Shown piece by piece: positions 8,647 to 16,044 of a DNA stretch of 64,000 nucleotides. Position 1 is the first letter of the stretch. Every line of letters begins with the position of its first letter. Below the pieces are notes generated by a model. That model saw only the letters and a program-made list of their open reading frames with translations. It ran no database searches and was not told where the DNA came from. The stretch comes from Candidatus Pelagibacter sp. RS40. Its GTDB lineage: Bacteria > Pseudomonadota > Alphaproteobacteria > Pelagibacterales > Pelagibacteraceae. The stretch is taken from contig NZ_CP020778.1 of NCBI RefSeq assembly GCF_002101295.1, positions 1,157,001-1,221,000 of the forward strand, given 5' to 3'. The translations under genes were made by a program, and so were the position numbers.

Positions 8647-9516
8647 TTATTTTCTAAATCTTTTTATTAAGCTAGAAGTATCCCAACGATTTCCACCCAT
8701 TTCTTGAACATCGCCATAATATTTATCTACTAGCTCTGTAACAGGTAATAAAGAACCATTATTTTTAGCTTCTTCCATTGCAATTTTTAAATCTTTTCTC
8801 ATCCAATCAACAGCAAAACCAAAGTCAAATTTATCATCAATCATAGTTTTATATCTATTCTCCATTTGCCACGATTGAGCTGCTCCTTTTGAAATAACTT
8901 CAATTACATCTTCCATATTTAAACCAGCTTTCATTCCAAAATTTATACCTTCAGACAATCCTTGAACTAAACCTGCTATACAAATTTGATTAACCATCTT
9001 AGCAAGTTGACCAGATCCAGCTTTTCCAAGTAACTTCATTTTTTTACTGTAACAATCAATTTTGTCTTCAGCTTTTTCAAAATCAGATTGATCACCACCA
9101 ATCATAACAGTGAGTGCACCATTCTCTGCACCAGCCTGACCTCCTGACACAGGCGCATCTAATGCACCAAAATTATTTTTTTTGGCATAATCATAAATTT
9201 CTCTTGCAATTGTTGCAGAGGCAGTTGTGTTATCAATATAAACAGATCCTTCTTTTATAGTTTTAAAAGCACCGTTCTCACCAAAGGTCACTTCTCTTAA
9301 ATCATTATCATTTCCAACACAGGTAAAAATAAATTCCGCATCCTTTGCAGCTTCAGCTGGTGTTTCAGCTATTTTACCCTTGTAATCTTTAATCCATTTT
9401 TCTGCTTTTGATTTTGTTCTATTAAAAACAGTTACATTATAACCACCTTTTGATATATAACCTGCCATCGGATAACCCATGACACCCAGACCAATAAAAG
9501 CAACATTACACGTCAT
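8647..9516 (-). CDS. Beta-hydroxyacid dehydrogenase (3-hydroxyisobutyrate / tartronate semialdehyde reductase type)
   Basis: An NAD(P)-dependent beta-hydroxyacid dehydrogenase, 289 aa. The dinucleotide loop is VAFIGLGVMGYPMAG (residues 5-19), the substrate loop is DAPVSGGQAGAENGALTVMIGG (120-141), and the catalytic lysine is K173 in GSGQLAKMVNQ. The family includes 3-hydroxyisobutyrate dehydrogenase and tartronate semialdehyde reductase (GarR); the sequence does not separate these. The ATG is only 8 bp from the divergent MFS start, and the Rossmann loop begins right after it, so no later start is possible. Confidence 0.88.
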   Translation of the reverse strand: MTCNVAFIGLGVMGYPMAGYISKGGYNVTVFNRTKSKAEKWIKDYKGKIAETPAEAAKDAEFIFTCVGNDNDLREVTFGENGAFKTIKEGSVYIDNTTASATIAREIYDYAKKNNFGALDAPVSGGQAGAENGALTVMIGGDQSDFEKAEDKIDCYSKKMKLLGKAGSGQLAKMVNQICIAGLVQGLSEGINFGMKAGLNMEDVIEVISKGAAQSWQMENRYKTMIDDKFDFGFAVDWMRKDLKIAMEEAKNNGSLLPVTELVDKYYGDVQEMGGNRWDTSSLIKRFRK

Positions 9517-9524
9517 AATTTTCT

Positions 9525-10733
9525 ATGTTTAAAAGCTTAAGTTTAAAAGTAATTATATTTGGATTTATTTTTACATTTTTTTCAAGTTTTGGACAGAGTT
9601 TTTTTATTGGTTTATTTAATCCGAGTGTAAGAGATGATCTAAATATTTCCCACGGACAATTTGGATCAATTTATGCAACCGCAACATTATTAAGTAGTTT
9701 TTTATTCATTTGGGTAGGAAAAAAAATTGACGATATTAATGTATTTAGATTTGCAATTTATGTAACAGTTCTTCTATCGTTTTCATGTTTTTTCTTTTCA
9801 AAAATTTCATCAATTGCATTTTTATTCATTGCTATATTTTTAATGCGATTTTCAGGTCAAGGGATGATGTCACATACGGCATCAACAACAATCTCAAGAT
9901 ATTTTACTAAATCTAGAGGTAAAGCTTTAAGCATAGGATGGTTTGGTTTATCAGTTGCTGAATTTATTTTACCTGTAACAATAATATATCTTTTAACCTT
10001 ATATAACTGGCAAAATATTTGGATATTTATTTCATTGTTGGTTTTAGTTTTTCTTCCAATTGCATCTTACTTTTTAATTAAAGAACTAAATTTAGATTCA
10101 AGAGAAAATGCTGAAAATAACGAAGTTAAGAATAAAGACATTAAACAATGGGCAAGAATTGAGGTTATTAAGGATTATAGATTTTATATTATAAGTTCAA
10201 ACTTACTTGCCATGCCATGGATTGCCACTGGTGTTTTTGTTTATCAATCATTTATTACATCTTCCAAGGAATGGGGAGAATACGTTATTGCTCAATCTTT
10301 TATGGTTTATTCATTACTGTCAGTAATTACATTATTAATATCAGGTATCCTAATTGATAAGTTTACTAGCAGAAAATTATTAATTTTTATGAATATACCT
10401 TTGCTACTTTCAACATTTGTTATTATTTTTTTTGATATTCCATTTACTGCATTTGTATTTTTAGGTTTAATTGGTATTTCAAATGGATTAGCTAACGTTT
10501 TAGGCTCATCCACATGGGCTGAGTTATATGGTGTAAAACACATTGGCTCTATAAAGGCTTTAACCACAGCATTGATGGTTTTTTCAACAGCATTTGGAAC
10601 AGCATTATTTGGTGTATTAATTGATTTTGGTTTTACGATTGAGAAAATTGCAATTGTTTCCTCAATCTATATATTTTCATCAATAGTTTTGCTTTTTTTT
10701 GTAAGAAAAAAACTCAATCCTGAATATATCTAA
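9525..10733 (+). CDS. Major facilitator superfamily transporter
   Basis: A 402-aa carrier with about twelve hydrophobic segments in two halves and a charged central loop near residues 185-215. The N-terminal FSSFGQSFFIGLFNPSVRDDL and the TM2-TM3 loop VGKKIDD fit the MFS A-motif region, while MRFSGQGMMSHTASTTISRYFTKSRGKALSIG resembles the oxalate/formate and NarK-type branches. The likely cargo is a small anion or organic acid. It is divergent from a hydroxyacid dehydrogenase, possibly functionally linked. No ribosome site is visible; the 8-bp gap suggests leaderless or internally promoted transcripts. Confidence 0.87.
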   Translation: MFKSLSLKVIIFGFIFTFFSSFGQSFFIGLFNPSVRDDLNISHGQFGSIYATATLLSSFLFIWVGKKIDDINVFRFAIYVTVLLSFSCFFFSKISSIAFLFIAIFLMRFSGQGMMSHTASTTISRYFTKSRGKALSIGWFGLSVAEFILPVTIIYLLTLYNWQNIWIFISLLVLVFLPIASYFLIKELNLDSRENAENNEVKNKDIKQWARIEVIKDYRFYIISSNLLAMPWIATGVFVYQSFITSSKEWGEYVIAQSFMVYSLLSVITLLISGILIDKFTSRKLLIFMNIPLLLSTFVIIFFDIPFTAFVFLGLIGISNGLANVLGSSTWAELYGVKHIGSIKALTTALMVFSTAFGTALFGVLIDFGFTIEKIAIVSSIYIFSSIVLLFFVRKKLNPEYI

Positions 10734-10740
10734 AAATAGC

Positions 10741-10776
10741 TTGATTTTTTATAGACCCAGGTATAAATAACCGGCC
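10741..10776 (+). promoter_or_regulatory. Putative promoter of rpoZ, predicted leaderless
   Basis: TTGATT (10741-10746) and TATAAA (10762-10767) resemble -35 and -10 hexamers with a 15-bp spacer (17 bp if TAAATA at 10764 is used). A start site 6-8 nt past the -10 would fall at about 10774-10776, next to the ATG at 10777. No Shine-Dalgarno sequence is present in the gap, consistent with a leaderless message. Confidence 0.45.
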
Positions 10777-11295
10777 ATGGCTAGAGTTACAGTAGAAGAT
10801 TGTATAGATAAAGTAGAAAGTCCATATGAGTTAGTGCTAGTAGCAAAAGAGAGAGCTACTCAACTAAATTCTGGGATAGAACCTACTTTAGAAAGAGACA
10901 ATGATAAGAATACAGTTATCGCCTTAAGAGAGATTGCCGAAGAAACAATCAAAGTTCCAGATTTAACTGAAGCTGCAGTATATAAATTAAGAAAACATGT
11001 AGAACAAGTTGATGATACAGGAGAAGAAGATGAAGACATAGGTGATGATTTTGAAAATTTATATAAAGGCGAAATATCTAAAAGCGGTGTTCCAATATTA
11101 CCTTCTAAAAGAGCTAGAAAAATTCCAGAAAAAATTCAAGTATCAAAAGATGATTTAGAAGAATTACAAAATTCAACTGAAGCACCAACTTCAGATCCTA
11201 TCGATACAAATGAAGAGAGTGGTGATGCTTCTTTAGAGGAAATGCAAGAAGAAGAAACTCTAGCAAACGAGCAAGACCCAAATAATCAAGAATAA
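10777..11295 (+). CDS. rpoZ: RNA polymerase omega subunit with long acidic C-terminal tail
   Basis: Omega, the small subunit that chaperones beta-prime into RNA polymerase. The first ~75 residues match the family: [23 protein letters not shown], then ERATQL and [17 protein letters not shown]. At 172 aa it is about twice the length of E. coli omega (91 aa). Residues from about 85 on are very rich in Glu/Asp and probably disordered, with one basic patch ([14 protein letters not shown]). It ends just before a hairpin shared with convergent proX. The tail may be a lineage feature; its role is unknown. Confidence 0.93.
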   Translation: MARVTVEDCIDKVESPYELVLVAKERATQLNSGIEPTLERDNDKNTVIALREIAEETIKVPDLTEAAVYKLRKHVEQVDDTGEEDEDIGDDFENLYKGEISKSGVPILPSKRARKIPEKIQVSKDDLEELQNSTEAPTSDPIDTNEESGDASLEEMQEEETLANEQDPNNQE

Positions 11296-11298
11296 AAA

Positions 11299-11328
11299 AA
11301 AGGGCCTTGAAATTAATCAAAGCCCTTT
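11299..11328. terminator. Bidirectional terminator between rpoZ and proX
   Basis: AAAGGGCCTTG (11299-11309) and CAAAGCCCTTT (11318-11328) form an 11-bp stem with one mismatch and an 8-nt AT loop. An A-run precedes the stem and a T-rich stretch follows it, so it can end transcription on both strands. It sits between the convergent rpoZ stop (11295) and the proX stop (11357). Confidence 0.75.
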
Positions 11329-11356
11329 AATTTAACTTTTAATAATTATTAAAGAA

Positions 11357-12361
11357 TTATTTTGGTATCCAGTTTTTCCATTTACCTGGATTAGCGTCTT
11401 TCCATTCTTTAACTACTTCTTTAAGATCTCTGTTCTTTTGTTTTACTTCAACTAACATTACAGCTTGATCTGCATTATCGAACTTCATTTTAGTGAAGAA
11501 CTCAGCAGCTTTAGCGTGTTCTGGTTTTGCAAATGTAGCAGGGTTACCGTAGTTGAACGTGTAGTCTTTAGCCCAACCAGTTGCAGGCCATGCTGCAGTT
11601 CCACAATCTTTCCAGTTGTTCGCCTCTGTAAAAGAGTCACAAGTTTTATGAGCAGGAAGTTGAACACCTACCATGTCGTATGCTCCAAAAAACCAATGTG
11701 GCTCCCAAAGATATAATAAGAATGGTTCTTTTCTTTCATAAGCAGCAACTGCTTCTGCAATCGCAGCAGCTTCTGTTCCAAGCTCATCAGCTTGGAAATC
11801 AATTCCTAAAAGATCTAATCTTTTTTGGTCATGACAGTTCCAACCAGCTACAGGACAACCAATTAGTCTTCCTTTGCCACCAGTTTCGATTGTTGCAAAT
11901 TTATCTTTATGTTTATTTAAATCTTTCCAAGTTTTAATTCCCAGACTTTCAGCTGCATATCTCGGGATGTAGTAATCAGAAAGTCCAATTATTCCTGTTG
12001 TACCTAAAAGTTTTACACTTCCATCACCTTCGTAATTAAACATTGTTTGACCATCATAAATAAGTGGTCCTTTCATCATTACTGTGTCAGCCTCAGCATA
12101 ACTTGGCCAACTTTCGCATGCAAAGTCAATTTCTCCAGCAGCAATTGCTTCCCATAAACCTGTTCCAGATGGGAATACAACTCTTTTGACTTTGTATCCT
12201 AGCTCTTCCTCTAACATACTTACAGCAACTTGACATGTAATCTCTCCACCTGTCCAGTCAGCGACAGCTGCAGTCAATCTTTTAGCATTAGCTTGAGTTA
12301 AACCTCCAACTAAAAGAACAAAAGATAATATCAAGGCTGAAATTGTTTTAGATAATTTCAT
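11357..12361 (-). CDS. proX: Betaine-type ABC transporter substrate-binding protein (ProX/TmoX-like)
   Basis: Periplasmic binding protein of the OpuAC/ProX family, 334 aa, with a signal peptide ending TQANA|K (residue 26). Aromatic residues suited to a cation-pi box for quaternary ammonium or sulfonium ligands are present: Trp36 in VADWTGG, Trp in CESWPSYAE, and two Trp in LYLWEPHWFFGAYD. A good ribosome site (GAGGAGA) precedes the ATG. It is separated by 165 bp from the demethylase gene upstream on the same strand, so it may have its own promoter. Glycine betaine, DMSP, TMAO or related compounds are all possible ligands. Confidence 0.88.
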   Translation of the reverse strand: MKLSKTISALILSFVLLVGGLTQANAKRLTAAVADWTGGEITCQVAVSMLEEELGYKVKRVVFPSGTGLWEAIAAGEIDFACESWPSYAEADTVMMKGPLIYDGQTMFNYEGDGSVKLLGTTGIIGLSDYYIPRYAAESLGIKTWKDLNKHKDKFATIETGGKGRLIGCPVAGWNCHDQKRLDLLGIDFQADELGTEAAAIAEAVAAYERKEPFLLYLWEPHWFFGAYDMVGVQLPAHKTCDSFTEANNWKDCGTAAWPATGWAKDYTFNYGNPATFAKPEHAKAAEFFTKMKFDNADQAVMLVEVKQKNRDLKEVVKEWKDANPGKWKNWIPK

Positions 12362-12526
12362 TATTTCTCCTCTATTTAATTAATTAAAGTTATATTTTAG
12401 TTCAAAAATTATAGTTATGTAAACTTATAAAATTGAACCATTAATAAGTTATAATGTTATATTATTTGGTAATTTTAGGCATAAAAAGCGTGGTCAATTG
12501 TTTCAATAACTAAATTATTATTAAAT
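12362..12526. other. Longest intergenic gap in the window
   Basis: This 165-bp AT-rich interval separates the demethylase stop from the proX start. It contains the proX ribosome site (complement of 12364-12371) and a loose inverted repeat AACTTAT/ATAAGTT (12422-12428 and 12444-12450). No convincing riboswitch, ORF or T-run terminator is seen. It probably carries the proX promoter. Confidence 0.45.
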
Positions 12527-13702
12527 TTAGGTTCTCTTCGGAATAGATCTATCCAGGCCTTTAACTATTTTTTTATCATGATCAAAAAATGGTAATTTAA
12601 CTACATTACAGTCATGAATTTTACCATTAGGTAATTTTAACTTTAACTTTTTACCAGGCCATTCTTTAGGTTCGTAAAATCTTACATATCCAATTCCAAG
12701 TTTTAACGTAGGTGAGGGGACACCCGCAGTTATATGACCTATAATATTATCACCTTCCATAACTTTACTTCCTGAGGTAGGAGTATCAGTTGCACAAGTA
12801 ACTCCAAATAAACATGTACCTTTATTTTTTTTGGATAACGCTTCTCTTCCAATAAAATCACCTTTATCCATATTTACAAAAAAACCTAAACCAGCTTCAA
12901 AGGGTGTCATTGATGTATCTATATCAGTTAAATTTCCAAATATTCCTCCTTCAATTCTTCTTATAGTCATTGCACGAGAGGACGATAGCTCCATCCCATA
13001 AGGTTTTCCACATTCAATAAGATGATCCCAAAGAGCTAAGTGATCTGTTTTATAACCATCAGAATAAATTTCAAACCCTAGTTCGTTGGTAAATCCAGTT
13101 CTTGAAACATATAGATCTTGCCCTCCAAGATTAAAAAAACCTGATCTAAAATAAGGCATGCTTTCATCAATACCTCCTTTTGATGCTTTTTTCATAATAT
13201 CAATAGATGCAGGACCTTGAATTTGTAGAACTCTTGACTTTGGATCTGATATTTTCACATCAAAATTTTCACTGTGTGCTAATAACCAATCTTCAAATGG
13301 ACCGTCAGCTTGTACATACCAAAATTTATTATCACTAAATTTGAAAATAACTCCATCCATAAAAATTCCACCTTGCGGGGTACAGGCTAATGAGTAATAA
13401 CCTCTACCTTCTTTAATAGATGAAATTTTTCTTGTTAATATTTTTTCTAAAAAAGGAATTGCATCCTTACCTGATATCTCTACTGGTTTTTCTGGAACAT
13501 CAAAAATTAATGCTTTCTGTCTTAGGAGCCAATATTTTTCAATCGCATCTTCTCCTATTGATATTGGAAAATATCTTCCTGCATAAACTCCACGAACCAT
13601 CTTAGGACTATCTGTTCTTTCAATGTAAGGAGATTCTTCAAATCTTCTTGCACTAATTTTAATAGTTTTGTTAAGATCAGATTCTTCTTGTAGATTTCCC
13701 AA
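12527..13702 (-). CDS. DmdA/GcvT-like tetrahydrofolate-dependent demethylase
   Basis: A 391-aa protein of the aminomethyltransferase (GcvT) superfamily, which moves a methyl or methylene group to tetrahydrofolate. Compared from memory with SAR11 DMSP demethylase DmdA it is colinear: SPY near the N-terminus, VEISGKDA near 78, FDVKISDP and LQIQGPAS near 150-165, and RRIEGG followed by FEAGLGFFVNMDKGDFIG. The Asp in GGIFMDG and the Glu in ELGFEIY match conserved GcvT positions. It is not DmdA itself. The start is TTG, preceded by AGAGAG, 10 bp after the molybdoenzyme stop; the next in-frame ATG is inside the fold. DMSP-, betaine- or amine-derived substrates are possible. Confidence 0.82.
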   Translation of the reverse strand: MGNLQEESDLNKTIKISARRFEESPYIERTDSPKMVRGVYAGRYFPISIGEDAIEKYWLLRQKALIFDVPEKPVEISGKDAIPFLEKILTRKISSIKEGRGYYSLACTPQGGIFMDGVIFKFSDNKFWYVQADGPFEDWLLAHSENFDVKISDPKSRVLQIQGPASIDIMKKASKGGIDESMPYFRSGFFNLGGQDLYVSRTGFTNELGFEIYSDGYKTDHLALWDHLIECGKPYGMELSSSRAMTIRRIEGGIFGNLTDIDTSMTPFEAGLGFFVNMDKGDFIGREALSKKNKGTCLFGVTCATDTPTSGSKVMEGDNIIGHITAGVPSPTLKLGIGYVRFYEPKEWPGKKLKLKLPNGKIHDCNVVKLPFFDHDKKIVKGLDRSIPKRT

Positions 13703-13712
13703 TTTAATCTCT

Positions 13713-16043
13713 CTAATTTGTTTTTGCGTTAGATCTTATAATTGTAGGTGGATCAAAGGCAGTTAATTTTGGGACTTTATCGTTATATTTTTCTATCTCA
13801 ATAAGACAAGAATGTGCAATAGGACCTTGTCCAAGTTTTGATGTACCTTTATCTGGCGTTAACACATTTGGGTTACCGTGCTTACACATACTTCCATATT
13901 GGCTAGGATTTTCTGGATCATACCATGCACCAGTACTCATTTGTACCACTCCTTGCATTACATCATCAGTGATTTTTATTCCAGCTAAGCAAGATCCTCT
14001 CTCATTAAACATTCTAACTACATCTCCATTTTTTAAATTACGTTTGTTTGCATCCAAAGGATTAATTTCCAGAGGCTCTCTTTCATTTATTTTGAATGAC
14101 TTACTATATTTTCCGTGATCCATTTGGCTGTGTAGTTTATTTTTCGGTTGATTTGATATTAAGTGAAGAGGATATTTTTTATTTACTTTGCCCAGCCATT
14201 CACAAGGCTCAAACCATACAGGATGTCCTGGACAATCATCATAATTAAAATCAGCCACGGTTTTTGAAAATATTTCAATTTTACCACTAGGTGTATCAAG
14301 TGGATTTTTTTTAGGATCTTCTCTGAAATCTTTCAACATTATTGTTGGTTCTGTTGGATCATTAATTTTAAACCATTTTTGCTCTCTAAATTTTTCATAT
14401 TTAGGTATTTCAATATTTGCTGCTGCCGCCCTATCAAATGTTTGTTTATAAATCCATTCTTGCCAATCATCTTGGCTTTTTCCTTCAGTAAATTTTTCCT
14501 CAATACCCATTTTTTTTGCAATATTTGCAAATATTTCAAAATCATTTTTAGATTGCCCATATGGTTCAATTATTTTATCCATAGATACAACAAATGGATC
14601 TCTAGGCGTCATCATAATGTCAGTCCTCTCTAACGGAGTAGTGCAAGGTAAAACAATATCAGATCTTTTTGCAAGTGTATTCCAACACCATTCGTTTGAA
14701 ATTATCGTATCTGGTTTTTCCCAAGCTTTTATTAGTCTATTTAAATCTTGATGATGATGAAATGGATTTCCACCTGCCCAGTAAACTATCTTGGTATCAG
14801 GATACACATATGACTTTCCATTAAAATCAAATTTTTTTCCTGGATTAAGCAAAAGATCACTAATTCTTGCAACTGGTATAAAATTTTCTATTTCATTTTC
14901 TGCTTGTGGAAATGCTGCTCCTGGTAAAACTTTGAATTGACCACCAATAAAATTTGTAGCACTATAACCAAAACCAAACCCACCTCCTGGTAATCCTATT
15001 TGACCAATCATAGAGGCAAGCATAATAGCCATCCAAAAAGGTTGTTCACCGTGATCTTGTCTAGTTAAAGACCAGCTCACTGAAATCATACTTCTTTTTT
15101 TTGAAATTTTAGTAGCTATCTCTTTAATTTTAGATACTGAAATATTACAAATTGCTGAAGCCCATTCGGCACTTTTTTCAATACCGTCATTTTTTCCTAA
15201 AAGGTAGGGTAAAAATTTATCAAAGCCCTCCGTATATTTATTTAAAAAATCAGTATCGCAAAGTCCTTCTGAGTAAATTGTGTGTGCCAGTCCTAACATT
15301 AAAGCAGTATCTGTATTTGGTCTTGCTGCAATCCATTCACCATTTACCTCGTTGATTAAATCAGATTTAAGTGGACTAATATTTATAAACTCTATGCCTG
15401 ATTTTGCAGACTCAATCAAATTTTCTTTTTGATAGTGATGACCTGTTCCACCTTGTGAGATTTGTCCATTTTTTATTGGAACTCCCCCAAAACATATAAA
15501 AATTTCTGTATTTTTTTTTATAGACTCCCAACTAGTACATGTATCAAGATAAGCACGATAACTCCCAAGAATATGTGGAACCATTGCTTCTGCAGCAGCA
15601 AAACTATATGTAAATTTTGATCTAGTATATCCACCAACACAATTTAAAAATCTATGTAATTGGCTTTGGGCATGATGAAATCTGCCTGCACTGGCCCAAC
15701 CATATGAACCGCCAAATATTGAGGAGTTTCCATGTTTTTCTTTTACTCTATTAATTTCGTTTGCTACAAGTTCCTCTGCTTTATCCCAACTAACTGCAAT
15801 AAATGGTTCAACACCTCTTAAATTATTGTTTGCCCCTGGACCTCTTTCAAGCCAACTTTTTCTAACCATTGGCTTATCGATACGTGTTGGTCCGTCTAAA
15901 ACATCAACTATTCCTTGTGCGATAGGTGATGGATCTTTATCATGCTCCCAACCAACAAGTTCCTCAACTTTACCATTTTTAACTTTAGCTCTATAAGTAC
16001 CCCAATGGTTACTTGTTAAAGGCAGACCTTTATCTTTGGTCAT
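13713..16043 (-). CDS. Cytoplasmic molybdopterin S-/N-oxide reductase (BisC/TorZ/DMSO reductase type)
   Basis: A 776-aa molybdopterin-guanine-dinucleotide oxidoreductase of the DMSO reductase family, subgroup without an N-terminal Fe-S cluster (no CxxC motif). GGSYGWASAGRFHHAQSQLHR near residue 110-130 carries the Ser in the YGWxSxG motif that ligates molybdenum in DMSO, TMAO and biotin-sulfoxide reductases. Other cofactor stretches are MIGQIGLPGGGFGFGY, IVYWAGGNPFHHHQDL and NPNVLTPDKGTSKLGQGPIAHSC. There is no twin-arginine signal peptide, so it is cytoplasmic like BisC. It lies between the permease (1 bp away) and the demethylase (10 bp away) in one operon. The real acceptor is unknown; a sulfoxide, sulfoxonium or amine N-oxide is expected. 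Confidence 0.87.
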   Translation of the reverse strand: MTKDKGLPLTSNHWGTYRAKVKNGKVEELVGWEHDKDPSPIAQGIVDVLDGPTRIDKPMVRKSWLERGPGANNNLRGVEPFIAVSWDKAEELVANEINRVKEKHGNSSIFGGSYGWASAGRFHHAQSQLHRFLNCVGGYTRSKFTYSFAAAEAMVPHILGSYRAYLDTCTSWESIKKNTEIFICFGGVPIKNGQISQGGTGHHYQKENLIESAKSGIEFINISPLKSDLINEVNGEWIAARPNTDTALMLGLAHTIYSEGLCDTDFLNKYTEGFDKFLPYLLGKNDGIEKSAEWASAICNISVSKIKEIATKISKKRSMISVSWSLTRQDHGEQPFWMAIMLASMIGQIGLPGGGFGFGYSATNFIGGQFKVLPGAAFPQAENEIENFIPVARISDLLLNPGKKFDFNGKSYVYPDTKIVYWAGGNPFHHHQDLNRLIKAWEKPDTIISNEWCWNTLAKRSDIVLPCTTPLERTDIMMTPRDPFVVSMDKIIEPYGQSKNDFEIFANIAKKMGIEEKFTEGKSQDDWQEWIYKQTFDRAAAANIEIPKYEKFREQKWFKINDPTEPTIMLKDFREDPKKNPLDTPSGKIEIFSKTVADFNYDDCPGHPVWFEPCEWLGKVNKKYPLHLISNQPKNKLHSQMDHGKYSKSFKINEREPLEINPLDANKRNLKNGDVVRMFNERGSCLAGIKITDDVMQGVVQMSTGAWYDPENPSQYGSMCKHGNPNVLTPDKGTSKLGQGPIAHSCLIEIEKYNDKVPKLTAFDPPTIIRSNAKTN

Positions 16044-16044
16044 C

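Noticed and set aside
10307-10567. 86-codon open frame on the minus strand inside the MFS gene
   Set aside because: Antisense shadow of a well-supported coding region with no family resemblance and no ribosome site.
11465-11937. Overlapping open frames on both strands inside proX
   Set aside because: They lie wholly within a gene with signal peptide and strong family motifs; their products look like frame-shifted translations.
12422-12450. AACTTAT/ATAAGTT inverted repeat in the demethylase-proX gap, considered as a terminator or riboswitch
   Set aside because: Seven AT-rich base pairs with a 15-nt spacer, no T-run on either strand and no recognisable riboswitch core.
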